Assembly: GCA_963785765.1 (NCBI GenBank)
Contig: CAWAWM010000002.1
Coordinates: 682,001-746,000 of the forward strand
Reading direction: 5' to 3'
Length of the DNA stretch: 64,000 nt
DNA from: DATBGO01 sp963785765
GTDB lineage: Bacteria; Actinomycetota; Actinomycetes; Streptosporangiales; Streptosporangiaceae
The notes under the pieces were generated by a model that was not told where the DNA came from, ran no database searches, and was given only the letters and a program-made list of their open reading frames with translations. The first letter of the stretch is position 1; each line of letters begins with the position of its first letter. A program made the translations under genes and the position numbers. Positions 49,781 to 57,743 of the stretch are shown piece after piece.

Positions 49781-50811
49781 TCAGGATGAGCGTGCAGCGG
49801 CTCGCGGGCCCGTACGGAGCGCTGCGGCTGCAAGTCCGGGTGGAGAACGGCACCATCCCGGAAACCTCCATGCGGAGCAGGGACGACGGCCTCCAGCACG
49901 CCATGATCGGCACGCACGCGCTGATCTGGGTGCCCGGCGGGAAATTCCTGTCCATGACCGAGCCGCCCGAGTGGGCGGCGGCCGAGGTCGCCGAGTGCGT
50001 GAACGTCGGCACCTGGCCGGTCCTCGCCGGGCCGCCGGACTGCCGTGATCTGCTGTTGTCGTCACCGGTGATTCTCTACGACCACCCCGAGATCGCCGCG
50101 GAGAGCGCTGGCGAGCTGTTCGATGCCACCGAGATCGATGAGATCCTGACCCTGCGCACGCTGGCGCTGACCGATGCGGAGAAACAGCAAGCGCGTGCCA
50201 CCGACCCCCGGGCGGCGCAGCTCATGGACCGGCTGGACGACATGCCGCCGGAAATGCTGGAACGGATGCACGGCGCGATCCGGTACCTGAAATCCGGGCC
50301 TGCCGGCGCGGGCCCCCAGCCAGAGCCAGAGCCAGTGCCGGGGCCGGCCCAGCCGTTCGCGTCTGCGCCGGGCCAGGCGAGTGTTCCCGGGCCCGGTCAC
50401 CCGGCCGCCGCGGCTCCCGAGGCCGGGCCCGGTGCCCCGACCGCCGCCGGTCAGCAGCCCGGCAGACCGGCGGTGCCGTGGTGGGATCCGGGCTCCGACA
50501 CTTCGGTGTCGCCGGAAACGGACCACGTCGTGATCGCCGGCGTCCGGGTCGCGCGCGGCAGCCGGGTGCGGATGCGTCCGGGCTCGCGGCGCGCGGACGC
50601 CCAGGACCTCTTCCTCATCGGCCGGGAGGCGACTGTGGCAGCGGTGCTGCACGACGTCGACGGCCAGGTTCACGTGGCGGTGAGCCCGGACGACGACCCG
50701 GCCGCCGAGCTGCAGCGCAGTCAGGGCAGGTTCCTCTATTTCGCTCCGGATGAGATCGAACCGATCGGCGGCCCTGCCGAGCCCGCCGGGCCAGCCGAAG
50801 ACCAGGAATAA
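49777..50811 (+). CDS. C-terminal half of a split hydrogenase-locus protein
   Basis: From GTG 49777, which overlaps the preceding TGA as GTGA, about 344 codons. Conserved-looking pieces are LQVRVENGT, LIWVPGGKFLSMTEPPEWA, LLSSPVILYDHPEIAAESAG, LFDATEIDEILTLRTLALTD, ATDPRAAQLMDRLDDMP and ERMHGAIRYL. A Pro/Ala/Gly linker leads to a small C-terminal barrel (VVIAGVRVARGSRVRMRPG ... DLFLIGREATVAAVLHDVDG). Coding resemblance continues upstream of the GTG in this frame, so the gene probably was fused to the previous one. Role in hydrogenase assembly is inferred only from position. Confidence 0.7.
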   Translation: MIRMSVQRLAGPYGALRLQVRVENGTIPETSMRSRDDGLQHAMIGTHALIWVPGGKFLSMTEPPEWAAAEVAECVNVGTWPVLAGPPDCRDLLLSSPVILYDHPEIAAESAGELFDATEIDEILTLRTLALTDAEKQQARATDPRAAQLMDRLDDMPPEMLERMHGAIRYLKSGPAGAGPQPEPEPVPGPAQPFASAPGQASVPGPGHPAAAAPEAGPGAPTAAGQQPGRPAVPWWDPGSDTSVSPETDHVVIAGVRVARGSRVRMRPGSRRADAQDLFLIGREATVAAVLHDVDGQVHVAVSPDDDPAAELQRSQGRFLYFAPDEIEPIGGPAEPAGPAEDQE

Positions 50812-50859
50812 CCGCAGGCCGGGACGGGCCCGGCGAAACCGGTCAGAGGAGGAAACGGC

Positions 50860-50964
50860 ATGATCATGAGGCTGATCAAGGCGGCGCTGCTCGCAGTGGT
50901 CCTGGCGGCGATCGTCCAGTCGCTGCCTGATGTGCGGCGCTACCTCGAACTACGGGAGATGTGA
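50860..50964 (+). CDS. DUF6893-type micropeptide
   Basis: A 34-residue membrane peptide (begins MIMRLIKAALLAVVLAAIVQ, ends LPDVRRYLELREM). A hydrophobic helix is followed by the P-D-x-R-R-Y-L motif of the small DUF6893 family seen in actinobacterial hydrogenase loci. AGAGGAGG about 7 nt before the ATG is a very strong ribosome site. It could tether or stabilise the complex at the membrane; no experiment is implied by the sequence. Confidence 0.75.
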   Translation: MIMRLIKAALLAVVLAAIVQSLPDVRRYLELREM

Positions 50965-51017
50965 GGCGGGCTCAGGCCCGCGCTCACATGCGAACGTGAC
51001 GAGGTGAGGCAGGGACT

Positions 51018-51278
51018 ATGGAAACGATCTTGGGTTTTGTGGTCGGCTACCTGGCTGGCTCCCGGGACGGCCGGGAGGGGCTGGAACGGCTTCGCGAATC
51101 ATGGCGCGGGATCAGGAACTCGCCCGAGGCGAGAAAGCTGGCCAGCGACGCGATGGGCATCGCCGAACTGGCCGTGCGGCGGGCCGCGGGCAACGGCCTG
51201 AGCAGTACGGTCAGCGGCGTGTCCGAGCTGCTGGCCCGCAGGCTGGCGGGCAGCCAGCAGGACAGCCGGGCGGCCTGA
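51018..51278 (+). CDS. Small helical protein ending the hydrogenase operon
   Basis: An 86-residue protein beginning METILGFVVGYLAGSRDGREGL, a short apolar helix with a G-x3-G pattern, followed by amphipathic helices rich in Arg, Ala and Leu. It resembles small YtxH-like or hydrogenase-linked proteins I have seen after DUF6893 genes. GAGG/CAGGGA precede the ATG. Its stop codon lies inside the first copy of a 68-bp repeat. Function unknown. Confidence 0.65.
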   Translation: METILGFVVGYLAGSRDGREGLERLRESWRGIRNSPEARKLASDAMGIAELAVRRAAGNGLSSTVSGVSELLARRLAGSQQDSRAA

Positions 51279-51453
51279 CGTTCAGCTGGCCTACGTTGAG
51301 CCGGCCTGAGGTTCAGCTTCAGCTGGCCGAGGTTCAGCGGGCCTGACGTTCAGCTGGCCTACGTTGAGCCTGGGGTTCAGCTTCAGCTGGCCCGAGGTTC
51401 AGCGGGCCTGACGTTCAGCCGGCCCGAGGTTCAGTCGCGCTGAGGTTCAGCCG
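51273..51453 (+). repeat. 68/65-bp direct repeats rich in GTTCAGC
   Basis: Two long units, 51273-51340 (68 bp) and 51341-51405 (65 bp), start GCCTGACGTTCAGCTGGCC and are nearly identical; a third partial unit runs to about 51453. Each contains TGANGTTCA and CAGCTG palindromic words, and GCTGAGGTTCAGC near 51440 could form a small hairpin. The array begins within the last codons of the hydrogenase operon's final gene and separates it from the convergent glycosyltransferase gene. Confidence 0.85.
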
Positions 51454-51529
51454 GGCTGCGGTGGTGGCCGGTGCTAAGACGGAGCCGGGCCGCCTCTTCG
51501 GCGCGGGCTGGTGCCAGGAACGAGCCGGG

Positions 51530-53362
51530 TCACCGCTTCGGCGTGGCCAGCTCGGGCACCTGGCCAGCGGCCAGGCCTGCCTGCCCGTTCCTCCGGCGCT
51601 TGATCTCGCCCAAGATGACCGCGACCCCGAGCGCGCCGGCCGGCGGCAGCGTGACCAGGGCGGGGAGCTGGTAGCGCCAGGAGAACTCGAACAGATCGGA
51701 GGCGAGCAGGACGGCCGCGGCGGTGGTGAAGAACAGCAGGCAGGCCAGCGCGAGCTGACGGTCGGCCGTGCCGGTGCCGCGGCGGGCTACGCCCAGCGAG
51801 CCGATCAGGCCGGCCAGCACGGCGAAGAGGTAAACCGGGCCAGGCGTATAGCCGCCGCCGAGCTGGTAATGACGCAAGAAGAAGGCGAGCGCGGGGACCA
51901 CGGTGGCCGTGCCGCCCAGCGACGGATTGAGGGCCTGGTAGCTGTACACGTTTCCGGACAGGGTGTTCTTCAGGCCCACCACGATCACGTGCGCCGGGTT
52001 GAGGCTGACCGCCTGGTTGTAGGTGGGGTAGTCGCCCTGGAACTGCCAGCGCCAGATCGGCGTGTCACCGGGGCTGGTGACCCGCTTCACCGCGAACAAC
52101 TTGGCCGAGTCGGCGGCCCACGACGAGAGCACGCTCAGCGGCTGCTGGGTCTCGACCGCCCGGTTGAACTTGGCGACCAGATGCGACCTGCTCTGCCCGC
52201 CGGGCGCCACGAACAAGTTGAGCGGGGAACTGGCGTTGTGGTCGAGGCCGTCAGGTCCCAGTGCCTTCTGCCGGGACGTGGGGCACAGGCCCTGTTCCGA
52301 ACTGGGCAGTTTCAGTGTGCCGCAGTCGGCAGCCTCGGCCATCCGGCCGTAGACCCCGGAGGAGGCCCCCGATCGCGACAGCCTGAAATACCCGGTCGCG
52401 GCGTAGGCCACGCTGCAGTACACCAGGATAGGCAGCGCGAAGGCCGCGCACAGCGCCGCGCCGCTGACCACTGCCCGCCGCCAGCCGCCAGCCACGATCA
52501 CCAGGTAGATCAGTGCAGGCAGCACGAGGATCTCGCCCACCTGCCTGATCGTTACTGACGCACCCAGCGCCAGGCCTGCCGCCACCGTGACCCAGATGGC
52601 CGGCCTGGGCCGCCAGAGCAACAGTGCGAGGCCGGCCACGATGAGCGCCTCGAACCAGACATCGGGCATGATGGTCTGCTCGATCTGCAGCTGGTAGGCA
52701 TCGAGCAGCACCGGCGCGACGGCCAGGGCCGCGAGCCAGCGCGCTGCGCCGCGGCGCAACAGCACCGCATACAAGGCCACTGCCATCGCGAGCCCGAGCA
52801 GATGCTGCACGGCGGCGACCGTCTCCAGGTTGCCGAACAGCAGGATGGCCTTGAGCGGGACCTTGTAGCCCACCGGGTCGGTGCCCGGCCAGGCGTTGTA
52901 GAGGTATTTGACCGAGTCGATGTACAGCAGGGCCGGGCGGTAGGCGATCTGGGCGAGCAGCCGCAGCACAAGTCCGGCCAGCAGCAGAAGGGAGACGAGC
53001 CAGTGACGCCGCAGGGCCGGTATCAGGCTGCGGCGCAGCATCGCGCCGCGCGGGCGGTTAGCTGTGGCTCCGGGTCCGTCGGCCGCGGCGCGCTCGGCAC
53101 CTGAGCCGGCGGTACCTGAGCCTGCGGTACCTGAGCCTGCGGTACCTGAGCCTGCGGTACCTGAGCCCGCGGTACCTGAGCCCGCGGTACCTGAGCCCGC
53201 GGCGGCCCCGGGGCCGTTGGCTGCGGCGCCCGGTGCTCCGGGACTGGCAGCTCGCGGGCCCGTCGCGGCCTGCCAGGGGCCTGTCTTTGGCATTCGCATG
53301 AAGGTCATCCCGATGGTGGGTGGCTGGCGTCCGGCCGACCGCGAGTACTTGATGGACAGCAC
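51530..53362 (-). CDS. GT-C-type membrane glycosyltransferase-like protein
   Basis: A polytopic membrane protein of up to 610 residues. From about residue 108 there are ten or more hydrophobic segments. The first periplasmic loop after helix 1 has YIDSVKYLYNAWPGTD, with an Asp placed like the catalytic Asp of GT-C (GT39/PMT-like) lipid-linked sugar transferases. The C-terminal loop includes a long extracytoplasmic region (about 330-450). The N-terminal 107 residues hold (GSGTA)n encoded by a 15-bp minisatellite, and the true start may be ATG 53041 after it. Sugar donor unknown. Confidence 0.75.
   Translation of the reverse strand: MLSIKYSRSAGRQPPTIGMTFMRMPKTGPWQAATGPRAASPGAPGAAANGPGAAAGSGTAGSGTAGSGTAGSGTAGSGTAGSGTAGSGAERAAADGPGATANRPRGAMLRRSLIPALRRHWLVSLLLLAGLVLRLLAQIAYRPALLYIDSVKYLYNAWPGTDPVGYKVPLKAILLFGNLETVAAVQHLLGLAMAVALYAVLLRRGAARWLAALAVAPVLLDAYQLQIEQTIMPDVWFEALIVAGLALLLWRPRPAIWVTVAAGLALGASVTIRQVGEILVLPALIYLVIVAGGWRRAVVSGAALCAAFALPILVYCSVAYAATGYFRLSRSGASSGVYGRMAEAADCGTLKLPSSEQGLCPTSRQKALGPDGLDHNASSPLNLFVAPGGQSRSHLVAKFNRAVETQQPLSVLSSWAADSAKLFAVKRVTSPGDTPIWRWQFQGDYPTYNQAVSLNPAHVIVVGLKNTLSGNVYSYQALNPSLGGTATVVPALAFFLRHYQLGGGYTPGPVYLFAVLAGLIGSLGVARRGTGTADRQLALACLLFFTTAAAVLLASDLFEFSWRYQLPALVTLPPAGALGVAVILGEIKRRRNGQAGLAAGQVPELATPKR
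53096..53200 (-). repeat. 15-bp minisatellite, seven units
   Basis: Six GGTACCTGAGCCYGC units at 53111-53200 plus one variant at 53096-53110. On the coding strand they encode GSGTA pentapeptides near the N-terminus of the membrane protein. Units 1-3 share CCTGC and units 4-6 share CCCGC, as expected for stepwise amplification. Confidence 0.9.
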
Positions 53363-53681
53363 CCCTGGGTGCGCGCCCTGGTCGGTCTCGTCATCAAGCG
53401 ACCCACTAGTAGGCCCGGAGCTGCCCTGGTGAGCCTACCGGAGCGCGAGCGTGAACGGCGCGCGAGCCGGTCGGTCGCCCCGGTCTGGCCCGTCCCGTCC
53501 TGCATGTCGGCTGGCGCGCCGTCGGCAGCCGGGCACACCGCCAGGCACGCCCAGGTGCGGGCACCTGCGGCCGGATGGGCCGCGTGCCCTTCCGTCCCCG
53601 GCTCTTCGGCCCGATGGCTGTTCCGTCCCTGGGCTCTTCCGTCCCTGGCTCGGCGCGGTGCACGGCCAGGCTACGTAGGCT
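53363..53681. other. 319-bp divergent intergenic region
   Basis: Between the leftward membrane gene and the rightward nth-NUDIX gene. It has short direct repeats around 53607-53655 (GGCTCTTC and TCCGTCCCTGG words) and no gene I can support. Both promoters must lie here. Confidence 0.3.
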
Positions 53682-55082
53682 GTGCCTGTGCTCACCGAAC
53701 TTCCTTCCAGGACGGCCCTGGTCCGGCGCGCCCGCCGGATCAACCGCGAGCTCGCGCTCATGTACCCGGACGCGCATTGCGAGCTCAATTTCACCTCCCC
53801 CCTCGAGCTTCTGGTCGCGACGATCTTGTCTGCGCAAACCACGGACAAACGGGTGAACCTGGTCACGCCGGTGCTGTTCGCGCGGTATCGCTCGGCGGCC
53901 GACTACGCGGCCGCCGACCGCGCCGAGCTGGAGAAGATCATCCAGTCGACCGGCTTCTTCCGGGCCAAGACCACCAGCCTCATCGGCCTCGGTCAGGCGC
54001 TCTGCGAGCGGTTCGGCGGCGAGGTGCCGCCCCGGCTGCGAGATCTCGTCACGCTGCCCGGCGTGGGCAGGAAAACGGCCAACGTGGTGCTGGGCAATGC
54101 GTTCGGGATTCCAGGCATCACCGTCGACACCCATTTCGGGCGGCTCGCCCGGCGGTTTGGATGGACCACCCAGCTGGATCCGGACAAGATCGAGGAGGAA
54201 GTGGGCTCGCTCATCCCCCGCTCGGAGTGGACAATTCTGTCCCTTCGGCTGATCTGGCACGGCCGGCGGGTGTGCCACTCGCGCAAGCCCGCCTGCGGAG
54301 CATGCGGTCTGGCCCGGCTCTGTCCCTCGTTCGGCGAGGGCCCGACCGACGAGGCGACCGCCAGGAAACTGGTCAAGGCCGGGCCCGTTCTCATGAGCCC
54401 GGCCGCCGAGGAGCCGCGCGACGGCGGGGCAGACGACGGGGCAGATGTCCCAGGCTGGCTGACCGGCCTGGCCAGGTCCGCGGCAGCGATGCCCGTGCCG
54501 GCTCCGCTGCGGGCCCCGGTCGGCGGGGGCCGCAAGTCCGCGGTCCTGATCCTGTTCGGCGATGGTCCCGACGGCCCTGACCTGCTACTCGTGCAGCGGA
54601 GCCCGTGGCTGCGACGGCACGCAGGCCAGCCGGCTTTCCCCGGCGGGGCGGTCGATGAGTCGGACTCCGGCCCGGTAGCAGCCGCACTGCGGGAGGCGGC
54701 CGAGGAGGCGCAGGTCAATCCGGCCGGCGTGCAGGTGCTGGCGGTGCTTCCGGAGTTGTTCATCTCGCGGAGCGGGTTCTCGGTCACGCCCGTGCTGGCC
54801 TGGTGGCGGCAGCCCGGGCCGGTCGGCCCGGGCGATCCGATGGAAGTCACGGCGGTGGCCAGGGTCCGGGTCGCCGAGCTGGCGGATCCAGCCAACCGCA
54901 TCACCATCCGTTACCCGTCAGGCATCGCGGGCCCCGCCTTCCGCGCCAGCGGGATGCTGGTGTGGGGGTTTACCGGCTTGCTCGTCGACCGGCTGCTCGC
55001 GCTGGGCGGCTGGGAGCTGCCCTGGGACTCCGCCCGGGTGGAGGACCTGCCGCCCGAGGCACTCGCCGTGCCGGAGCTGTGA
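53682..55082 (+). CDS. nth: Endonuclease III fused to a CoA-pyrophosphatase-type NUDIX domain
   Basis: A 466-residue fusion. Residues 1-225 are a complete endonuclease III: helix-hairpin-helix LPGVGRKTANVV with catalytic K131, VDTHFGRLA with D149, and the [4Fe-4S] set C198-x6-C205-x2-C208-x5-C214. After a linker of about 55 residues comes a NUDIX hydrolase (about 281-455): FPGGAVDESDSG ... AALREAAEEAQV matches the NUDIX box, and SPWLRRHAGQPAF matches the CoA-pyrophosphatase pattern. In other actinobacteria these are adjacent separate genes before marP. The Nth half removes oxidised pyrimidines; both halves look intact. Confidence 0.92.
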   Translation: MPVLTELPSRTALVRRARRINRELALMYPDAHCELNFTSPLELLVATILSAQTTDKRVNLVTPVLFARYRSAADYAAADRAELEKIIQSTGFFRAKTTSLIGLGQALCERFGGEVPPRLRDLVTLPGVGRKTANVVLGNAFGIPGITVDTHFGRLARRFGWTTQLDPDKIEEEVGSLIPRSEWTILSLRLIWHGRRVCHSRKPACGACGLARLCPSFGEGPTDEATARKLVKAGPVLMSPAAEEPRDGGADDGADVPGWLTGLARSAAAMPVPAPLRAPVGGGRKSAVLILFGDGPDGPDLLLVQRSPWLRRHAGQPAFPGGAVDESDSGPVAAALREAAEEAQVNPAGVQVLAVLPELFISRSGFSVTPVLAWWRQPGPVGPGDPMEVTAVARVRVAELADPANRITIRYPSGIAGPAFRASGMLVWGFTGLLVDRLLALGGWELPWDSARVEDLPPEALAVPEL

Positions 55083-55145
55083 CAGGCCGGGGCCGGTCCC
55101 TGTCGCTGCGTACCCGTCAGCCGCCCGGCCGTATACGGTTGGCAC

Positions 55146-56336
55146 GTGCCGGGTGACTTGCTGGACTTGATCCTGATCGTGATGGTGATCGCCTTCGCCG
55201 TGGCCGGCTACCGGCAGGGGTTCATCATCGGGATACTCAGTTTCGCCGGCTTTTTGGTCGGTGGCGCGCTGGGCGCGGAGTTCGGTCCCCGGATAGCAAC
55301 GTCACTGGTCAGCGGCCTGGCCCAGCAGGCCGTGGTGGCCATCGTGGTTGTCTTCCTCGCCGCCGTGGTGGGCCAGCTGATCGCGTCAGGAATAGGCGTG
55401 GCGATGCGGTCCAGGCTGACCTGGCGGCCGGCCACCGTGCTCGACTCGGTGGGCGGCGCGGCGGTCAGCGTGATCTCGGTGCTGCTCATCGCCTGGCTGA
55501 TCGGCTCCGCGGTCGCGTACGCGCCCTTCCCGATGATTTCCCGTCAGGTCAACGACTCGGCCGTGCTGCATGGCGTGGACCGGCTCATGCCCCCGGCGGC
55601 GATCGTGATGTTCTCCGACTTCCGCAGGCTGCTGGCTAGCGGGCCCTACCCGCAGGTCTTCGGCGCGCTGGGCGCCGAGGGCGCGCTGACGGTCTCGCCG
55701 CCGAACAACAGGGTGCTGTCGTCACGGGCGCTGGTCCGGGCCAGGGACAGCGTCGTGAAGGTCGAGGGAGTGGCGCCGAGCTGCTCCCGCCGGATCGAGG
55801 GCTCAGGCTTTGTCTATGCCCCCGACCACGTGCTCACCAACGCGCACGTCGTGGCGGGCGAGACGCAGGGGCCGGCCGTCTTCACTCCCGGCGGCCAGCA
55901 GTTCCCGGCCAAGGTGGTGCTTTATGACCCCGACCGGGATATCGCGGTGCTCTACGTGCCGGGGCTGGGCGCCCGTTCGCTGCTCGCCGCCCACCAGGCG
56001 CAGACCGGCGATAACGCGATAGTCGCCGGGTACCCGCTCGACCAGCCCTTTACGGCGGTGGCGGCCAGGATCGGTAACGTCGAGCAGGCCAGGAGCCCGG
56101 ATATCTACCATTCCACCCAGGTCACCCGGCAGATCTACGCGATCAGGGCGCTCATCAGGCCGGGTAATTCAGGCGGCCCGCTGCTGGCCCCCGACGGCCG
56201 GGTCTATGGCATGGTGTTCGCGGCCGCGGTCTCGGTGCCCGACACGGGTTACGCGCTCACCTGGTCCGAGGTCGCGCCGGACGCCAGCGCCGGGGCCAGC
56301 TACACCTCGCCGGTGTCCACCGGGCTGTGCGACTGA
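55146..56336 (+). CDS. marP: MarP-like membrane serine protease with CvpA domain
   Basis: A 396-residue protein matching MarP (Rv3671c, 397 residues). Four N-terminal membrane helices form a CvpA/colicin V-type domain (residues 5-130). The periplasmic chymotrypsin-like protease has H234 (TNAHVV), D265 (DPDRDIAVLY) and S342 (PGNSGGPLL). C213 and C395 occupy the positions of the regulatory disulfide of MarP. In mycobacteria it protects against acid and oxidative stress by processing a peptidoglycan hydrolase. Genome order nth-nudix-marP is conserved. The last codons are part of a 17-bp tandem repeat. Confidence 0.94.
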   Translation: MPGDLLDLILIVMVIAFAVAGYRQGFIIGILSFAGFLVGGALGAEFGPRIATSLVSGLAQQAVVAIVVVFLAAVVGQLIASGIGVAMRSRLTWRPATVLDSVGGAAVSVISVLLIAWLIGSAVAYAPFPMISRQVNDSAVLHGVDRLMPPAAIVMFSDFRRLLASGPYPQVFGALGAEGALTVSPPNNRVLSSRALVRARDSVVKVEGVAPSCSRRIEGSGFVYAPDHVLTNAHVVAGETQGPAVFTPGGQQFPAKVVLYDPDRDIAVLYVPGLGARSLLAAHQAQTGDNAIVAGYPLDQPFTAVAARIGNVEQARSPDIYHSTQVTRQIYAIRALIRPGNSGGPLLAPDGRVYGMVFAAAVSVPDTGYALTWSEVAPDASAGASYTSPVSTGLCD

Positions 56337-56400
56337 CCGGGCTGTGCGACTGACCGGGCTATGCGACTGACCGGGCTATGCGACTGACCGGGCTGTGCAA
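56319..56400 (+). repeat. 17-bp tandem repeat across the marP stop codon
   Basis: Unit ACCGGGCTGTGCGACTG occurs four times (56319-56335, 56336-56352, 56353-56369, 56370-56386; the middle two of the later copies have CTATGC) with a partial fifth to 56400. The first unit encodes the last residues of MarP (TGLCD) and its stop, so the 3' end of the gene has been multiplied into the intergenic space. Confidence 0.9.
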
Positions 56401-56499
56401 CCCCGACCTTTATCAACTCAGCGCGCACCTGTCTGGCCATTTCATGAGCGCGACGGTGGGTGGTGATAATGGGCGGCATGGGAACTTCCGCCGACGCCG

Positions 56500-57615
56500 A
56501 TGACGTGCCGACCGGGGCGCGGTCCCACGCCGTACCTTCCTGAGCCGACCGGTCCGTACCCGGTCGGCACCGCTTCCGTGTGGCTGACAGACACCTCCCG
56601 TCCCGATCCGTGGGTCGCGGGGGTGAGCGCACGGGAGCTGATGGTTTCCCTGTGGTATCCGGCGGTGCCGTCGGACGGGCGGCGAGCCCGGTACATGACG
56701 CCAGCAGAGTCCGAGCTCCAACTCACCAGCAGGGGCATCACCGGCCTCCCGCCGGACACGCTGAGCAGGGTTGAGACCAACGCGGTCAGTGACGCCAGGC
56801 CGGCCGGGCGGCAGCGCAGCCGCCCCCTCGTCGTGCTCTCGCCCGGCTTCACCAACTCCCGCAGCACGCTCACCGCCCTGGCCGAGGACCTGGCCAGCCA
56901 CGGCTACGTGGTGGCCGGGATTGACCACACGTACGAGAGTCACGCCACGGCCTTTCCGGACGGGCGGGTCACCACCTGCCTCGCTCGTCAGGCACCCCGG
57001 CGGGACAGGAAGGAGGAGGTATCGGCAGGCCGGGCAGCGGATGTCTGCTTCGTGCTCGACGAGCTGACCGGTGCGCACCCGGCCTGGCCGGGCGCCGGGC
57101 TGATCGACCCGTCCCGGCTGGCGATGGCCGGCCATTCCGCCGGCGGCGCCGCCGCCATCGCTGCCATGCTGGCCGACTCGCGCATCCGCGCGGGCATCGA
57201 CATGGACGGCTCCACTGCCGCCCCGATCCCGGACGAGGGCCTGGCCCGGCCATTTCTGTTCCTGGGCAAGCAATCCAACTACACCCCGGGCAGCGGAGAC
57301 GCCGTCACCACCCTGCGGGACTGGAAGCTCCTTAGAGGCGCCGTGATCACCTGGGAGCGGGACTGGGAACTCCTGACCGGCTGGAAGCGGTGGCTCGTGG
57401 TGGCCGGCGCGGTGCACGCTTCCTTCACCGACCTGGCGCTGCTGGCCGATCAGACCGGCATCGACACCGGCGCCGGCCTGTCCGGAGCCCGGTCCCTGGA
57501 CATCACCCGCGCCTACGTCCGGGCCTTCTTCGACCAGCACCTGCGCGGCAGGCCGCAAGCCCTGCTGGACCAGCCGTCACCACGCTACCCCGAGGTCACG
57601 TTCTGCTCCCCGTAA
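56500..57615 (+). CDS. Alpha/beta hydrolase, PAF-acetylhydrolase-like
   Basis: A 371-residue esterase/lipase. It resembles platelet-activating-factor acetylhydrolase isoform II: ELMVSLWYPA near the start, LVVLSPGFTNSR (oxyanion strand), GIDHTYESHATAF, nucleophile elbow AMAGHSAGGAAAIAAM (Ser about residue 212), GIDMDGSTAAP with the acid nearby, and GAVHASFTDLAL supplying the His. No signal peptide is visible. Substrate unknown; short-chain esters or phospholipids are likely. GTG 56500 is the apparent start with no strong ribosome site. Confidence 0.88.
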   Translation: MTCRPGRGPTPYLPEPTGPYPVGTASVWLTDTSRPDPWVAGVSARELMVSLWYPAVPSDGRRARYMTPAESELQLTSRGITGLPPDTLSRVETNAVSDARPAGRQRSRPLVVLSPGFTNSRSTLTALAEDLASHGYVVAGIDHTYESHATAFPDGRVTTCLARQAPRRDRKEEVSAGRAADVCFVLDELTGAHPAWPGAGLIDPSRLAMAGHSAGGAAAIAAMLADSRIRAGIDMDGSTAAPIPDEGLARPFLFLGKQSNYTPGSGDAVTTLRDWKLLRGAVITWERDWELLTGWKRWLVVAGAVHASFTDLALLADQTGIDTGAGLSGARSLDITRAYVRAFFDQHLRGRPQALLDQPSPRYPEVTFCSP

Positions 57616-57743
57616 GCTCACCTGCGCGCGATGGCGGCCCGCTGAGGGAACGGCAGACCGGTGCGAAGCTGCCAGGACCCGCGGGTCAAGACCGCCAGAG
57701 GCGACGAAAAGAGAGCGCCGGTCACCGGGCGCCGGGATCGCGG

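Noticed and set aside
51273..51453. CRISPR-like direct repeats
   Set aside because: Units are contiguous with no unique spacers and no cas genes are near.
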